Shown: piece by piece, positions 61,734 to 64,000 of the stretch | Layout: each line of letters starts with the position of its first letter | Position numbering within the stretch: position 1 is the first letter of the stretch | Assembly (NCBI RefSeq): GCF_000429525.1 | Contig: NZ_AUCA01000014.1 | Coordinates: forward strand, 1-64,000 | Source of the DNA: Alicyclobacillus contaminans DSM 17975 | Lineage (GTDB): Bacteria > Bacillota > Bacilli > Alicyclobacillales > Alicyclobacillaceae | Reading direction: 5' to 3' | DNA length: 64,000 bases | Program-made: the position numbers and the translations under genes | The notes under the pieces: model-generated | Database searches by the model: none | The model's input: only the letters and a program-made list of their open reading frames with translations | What the model was told of the DNA's origin: nothing

Positions 61734-62723
61734 GTGAATCTGCTGGTCATCGCGGCTTGCGCAATGGCCCTGGACTTTATGGTGGGTGATCCGCCCGCTC
61801 TGCCACACCCCGTTCGCTGGATGGGCCGGTTCATTCGGTGGTTTGACACGCGTTTCAATCACTGGCAGTCCGACGAGGGATCGGCTGCGCGCTGGAAAGG
61901 CGTGGTCTTGGCTGCGGTGACGCCCATCGGTGCAGGAGGGTTGACGTGGCTGGTGATATGGGCGGCCGCTCGGTGGAACCCGTGGCTGGGGACGGTTCTC
62001 GGCATCGCCCTGTCCGCCACTACGATGGCCTGGCGGGGCCTGGTGGACGCCGGACAACGGGTTTACCAGGCGCTCACCACGCCGAACGAAACAGAAGCCC
62101 TCCGGTTGGAGGCAGGCAGGAGGGCGGTGGCACAGATTGTGGGACGGGATACGGAACACCTCTCCCGGGCAGAGGTGGTGCGGGCTGCCGTGGAGACCCT
62201 CGCCGAAAATGTGGTGGATGGCATCGTGGCTCCGGTGTTGTTCGCGGCGGTCGGCGGAGCCCCGCTGGCAATGGCGTACCGCGCGGTCAATACGCTGGAT
62301 TCCATGGTCGGGTACCGAAACGAACGCTACGCCGACTTTGGCTGGGCATCCGCACGGTTGGACGACGCGCTCAACTACATTCCGGCTCGTATCACCGTCC
62401 TGTGCATGTGGATGTCCGCGGTGTTGCTGGGCTATCGGGCGAGCGAGGCGTGGCGCGTCATGCGGCGGGATGGCCGCAAACACCCGAGTCCCAACAGCGG
62501 ATTGCCGGAGGCGCTGATGGCAGGCGCGCTCGGTGTTCAGTTGGGCGGGATCAATTATTATCACGGACGTGCGTCTCGACGAGCGTACCTGGGTGATCCG
62601 GAACATCCGCTCGACATCCCCCGGATTCGGGAGGCTATCCGAATGGTTCATGGCACGGCCGCGATGCTGTGGCTGCTGTTGACGATGGGAGGCGTCGGTT
62701 GGTGCTTCGTACATGGTTTTTAG
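61734..62723 (+). CDS. cbiB: Adenosylcobinamide-phosphate synthase
   Basis: This 329-residue membrane protein attaches aminopropanol (or its phosphate) to adenosylcobyric acid. It shows DFMVGDPPALPHPVRWMG near 14, ETLAENVVDGIVAPVLF near 155, NTLDSMVGYRNERY near 186 and DAPNP-like HPSPNSGLPEALMAGALGV near 252. Several hydrophobic helices are present. The GTG start has AGGAAGGAAGG upstream. It overlaps cobS by 22 nt. The aminopropanol phosphate would come from the CobD enzyme encoded at the window end. Confidence 0.93.
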   Translation: MNLLVIAACAMALDFMVGDPPALPHPVRWMGRFIRWFDTRFNHWQSDEGSAARWKGVVLAAVTPIGAGGLTWLVIWAAARWNPWLGTVLGIALSATTMAWRGLVDAGQRVYQALTTPNETEALRLEAGRRAVAQIVGRDTEHLSRAEVVRAAVETLAENVVDGIVAPVLFAAVGGAPLAMAYRAVNTLDSMVGYRNERYADFGWASARLDDALNYIPARITVLCMWMSAVLLGYRASEAWRVMRRDGRKHPSPNSGLPEALMAGALGVQLGGINYYHGRASRRAYLGDPEHPLDIPRIREAIRMVHGTAAMLWLLLTMGGVGWCFVHGF

Positions 62724-63448
62724 CCCTTCAGTTCTGCACGATTCTGCCGGTTCCGCGTTCAGGTGCAACACCGACAGTGGACGATTTGCGGCGCAGTGTG
62801 ATCTGGTATCCGGCCGTCGGGGTGATGTTAGGCGCCGCGCAGTGGCTTGTCCAGTCCATCGCCAGCCACTGGCTGCCCGCCTCGCTGACCGCAGGTCTCG
62901 GTGTGCTCGCGCTCACCGTGCTCACTGGAGGCCTGCACCTGGACGGCCTGATGGATACGATGGATGCGGTGGGCAGCCGACAGCGCGGTGACGCAGCGCT
63001 CGACATCATGAAGGACAGCCGGGTTGGCGCCATGGGCGTGCTCGCCGCCATATTCGCCATCGGATTGAAAGCGGCCGCGAGCGCGGCGGTTCCCGCGTCC
63101 GACTGGCTGCCCTTCCTCTGGGTGCCCTGCGTATCCCGCGCGGGCCTCGTCGCGTCCATGAACTTGGCCGGCGCAGCCCGGCCCGGACAGGGCCTTGGCG
63201 CCATATTCGCCAGACAGGTGCCCTGGTGGGTGGTGACCTGTGCAGTCGGCACACCGTTCCTGCTGCTGGCCCTCGGAGGCGCCCCGGTCAAATATCTGAT
63301 GGCCACCGCCGGGATGGGGCTGTGGATGTGGGCTTGTGTGTCCTGGCTTGCCCGCCGGTTTGGCGGGATGACCGGGGATACGTACGGTGGTTTGCACGAG
63401 ATGTTGGAAGTCGGTGGTTTCGTCATCGCCGCAGCATTGTCGCGGTGA
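62702..63448 (+). CDS. cobS: Adenosylcobinamide-GDP ribazoletransferase (cobalamin synthase)
   Basis: This 248-residue membrane enzyme joins adenosylcobinamide-GDP with alpha-ribazole or its phosphate, closing the nucleotide loop. It shows LQFCTILPVPR near 9, the metal-binding LTGGLHLDGLMDTMDAVGS near 73, DSRVGAMGV near 102 and GGMTGDTYGG near 223. Six or so membrane helices are expected. GTG 62702 follows GGGAGGCG by about 7 nt; TTG 62699 is possible. It overlaps the end of cbiB. Confidence 0.93.
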   Translation: MLRTWFLALQFCTILPVPRSGATPTVDDLRRSVIWYPAVGVMLGAAQWLVQSIASHWLPASLTAGLGVLALTVLTGGLHLDGLMDTMDAVGSRQRGDAALDIMKDSRVGAMGVLAAIFAIGLKAAASAAVPASDWLPFLWVPCVSRAGLVASMNLAGAARPGQGLGAIFARQVPWWVVTCAVGTPFLLLALGGAPVKYLMATAGMGLWMWACVSWLARRFGGMTGDTYGGLHEMLEVGGFVIAAALSR

Positions 63449-63516
63449 TGCGGCAACAGCCATCCGATGGAGACCTCTGTCGGCAGATATCTTGCATTTG
63501 GAAAGGAGATGTGCCC

Positions 63517-64000
63517 ATGAACGGACCCATGGTGCACGGTGGGCGCGTGCATCGCTGGTGTGCCGAAGACCACCGCGGCCCGGCGGACATCCTGGACTTC
63601 AGCGCCAACCTGCACCCGCTCGGCCCACCCATGGAAGTTTGGCGAGCGCTGGAGGCCGCGCTGCCACTCATCCGGCACTATCCGGACGACACACAGCAGC
63701 ATGTGAAGCAAGTCCTCGCAGAATATTACGACGTGGAGCCCGACACCTTGGTTTGCGGCAACGGCGCAACGGAGGTCATGGAGTTGATTGTCCGGACCAT
63801 TCGCCCCACCCGCATCTGGGTGCTAGAGCCGGCGTTCGCGGAATACGAGGCCATCGCGCAGCGGATGCGAATTCCGGTGCAGTCACTGCCTTTATCCTCA
63901 ACACCCCAGTACAACCTGCCGCTGGCTGAACTGGATGGACAGGTGCGCGCCGGCGAACTGGTTGTTCTCAACACGCCGCACAATCCCAGCGGCTGGCACT
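63517..64000 (+). CDS. cobD: Threonine-phosphate decarboxylase (CobD), truncated by the window end
   Basis: The first 161 residues of a PLP-dependent class I/II aminotransferase-fold protein are present. It shows HGGRVHRW at 8-15, LDFSANLHPLGPP near 28, RHYPDDTQQHVKQVLAEYY near 54, VCGNGATEVMELI near 80 and NTPHNPSG near the window edge. In this context it decarboxylates L-threonine phosphate to aminopropanol phosphate for CbiB. A histidinol-phosphate aminotransferase is similar but less likely here. The ATG follows GAAAGGAGATG. Confidence 0.9.
   Translation, partial: MNGPMVHGGRVHRWCAEDHRGPADILDFSANLHPLGPPMEVWRALEAALPLIRHYPDDTQQHVKQVLAEYYDVEPDTLVCGNGATEVMELIVRTIRPTRIWVLEPAFAEYEAIAQRMRIPVQSLPLSSTPQYNLPLAELDGQVRAGELVVLNTPHNPSGWH

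Noticed and set aside
1-64000. CRISPR arrays, rRNA or tRNA genes, intact insertion sequences
   Set aside because: No regularly spaced direct repeats, rRNA cores, cloverleaf patterns or transposase genes were seen.

Overview
The window looks like a chromosomal segment of a G+C-rich, aerobic, endospore-forming member of the Bacillales, most like the Alicyclobacillaceae. This is inferred from gene content and order, not from any database match. The left third follows the Bacillus subtilis order ypiF-qcr, ypjC, ypjD-dapB-mgsA-bshA-cca-birA, dinG, ypmA-ypmB, asnS-dnaD, with local gains and losses. The sporulation-type gene ylbJ, the bacillithiol gene bshA and the DUF1657/YetF pair fit a spore-former. 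SD-led GTG and TTG starts are frequent, so several starts were moved from the longest reading frame to the codon best placed behind a Shine-Dalgarno sequence.

Region 1 (1-17340). The window opens inside the last ~95 nt of a group II intron (domains V and VI). A DUF2487 gene and a qcrB-qcrC pair follow, without the expected Rieske gene qcrA. Next come membrane proteins (YitT, YkvI, UppP, YlbJ), the housekeeping run ypjD-TPR-dapB-mgsA-bshA-cca-birA, a TPR protein and a large DinG helicase with an eroded exonuclease domain. Region 2 (17390-28728) holds Ku with a stand-alone LigD polymerase, the methylthioadenosine genes mtnP-mtnA-mtaD, surE-ypmA-ypmB, an FtsH-like protease that lacks the usual extracytoplasmic domain together with a membrane-anchored partner, asnS and dnaD.

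Region 3 (28799-43932) is accessory. It has a cardiolipin synthase, a DUF1657/YetF pair like part of the mobile spoVA operon, a drug-efflux adaptor and permease, a two-component system, and an R2-like ligand-binding oxidase followed by an SCP2 protein and an acyl-CoA ligase. It ends with a cell-envelope group: L,D-transpeptidase, phosphodiester glycosidase, an anchored protein of unknown role and a glycosyltransferase.

Region 4 (43978-64000) is a nearly complete cobalamin operon under one promoter and one cobalamin riboswitch: cbiX, cobA, cbiH60, cbiJ, cbiC, cbiD, cbiET, cbiL, cbiF, cbiG, cbiA, a nickel/cobalt permease, cobQ, cobC, a cobT-bluB fusion, pduO, cobU, cbiB, cobS and the start of cobD, which runs off the window. 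The ring is built by the early-cobalt (oxygen-independent type) route, whereas the lower ligand would be made by the oxygen-dependent BluB domain. Most adjacent genes overlap by 4 nt (ATGA or GTGA), which suggests translational coupling.

No tRNA, rRNA, CRISPR array or intact insertion sequence was found.
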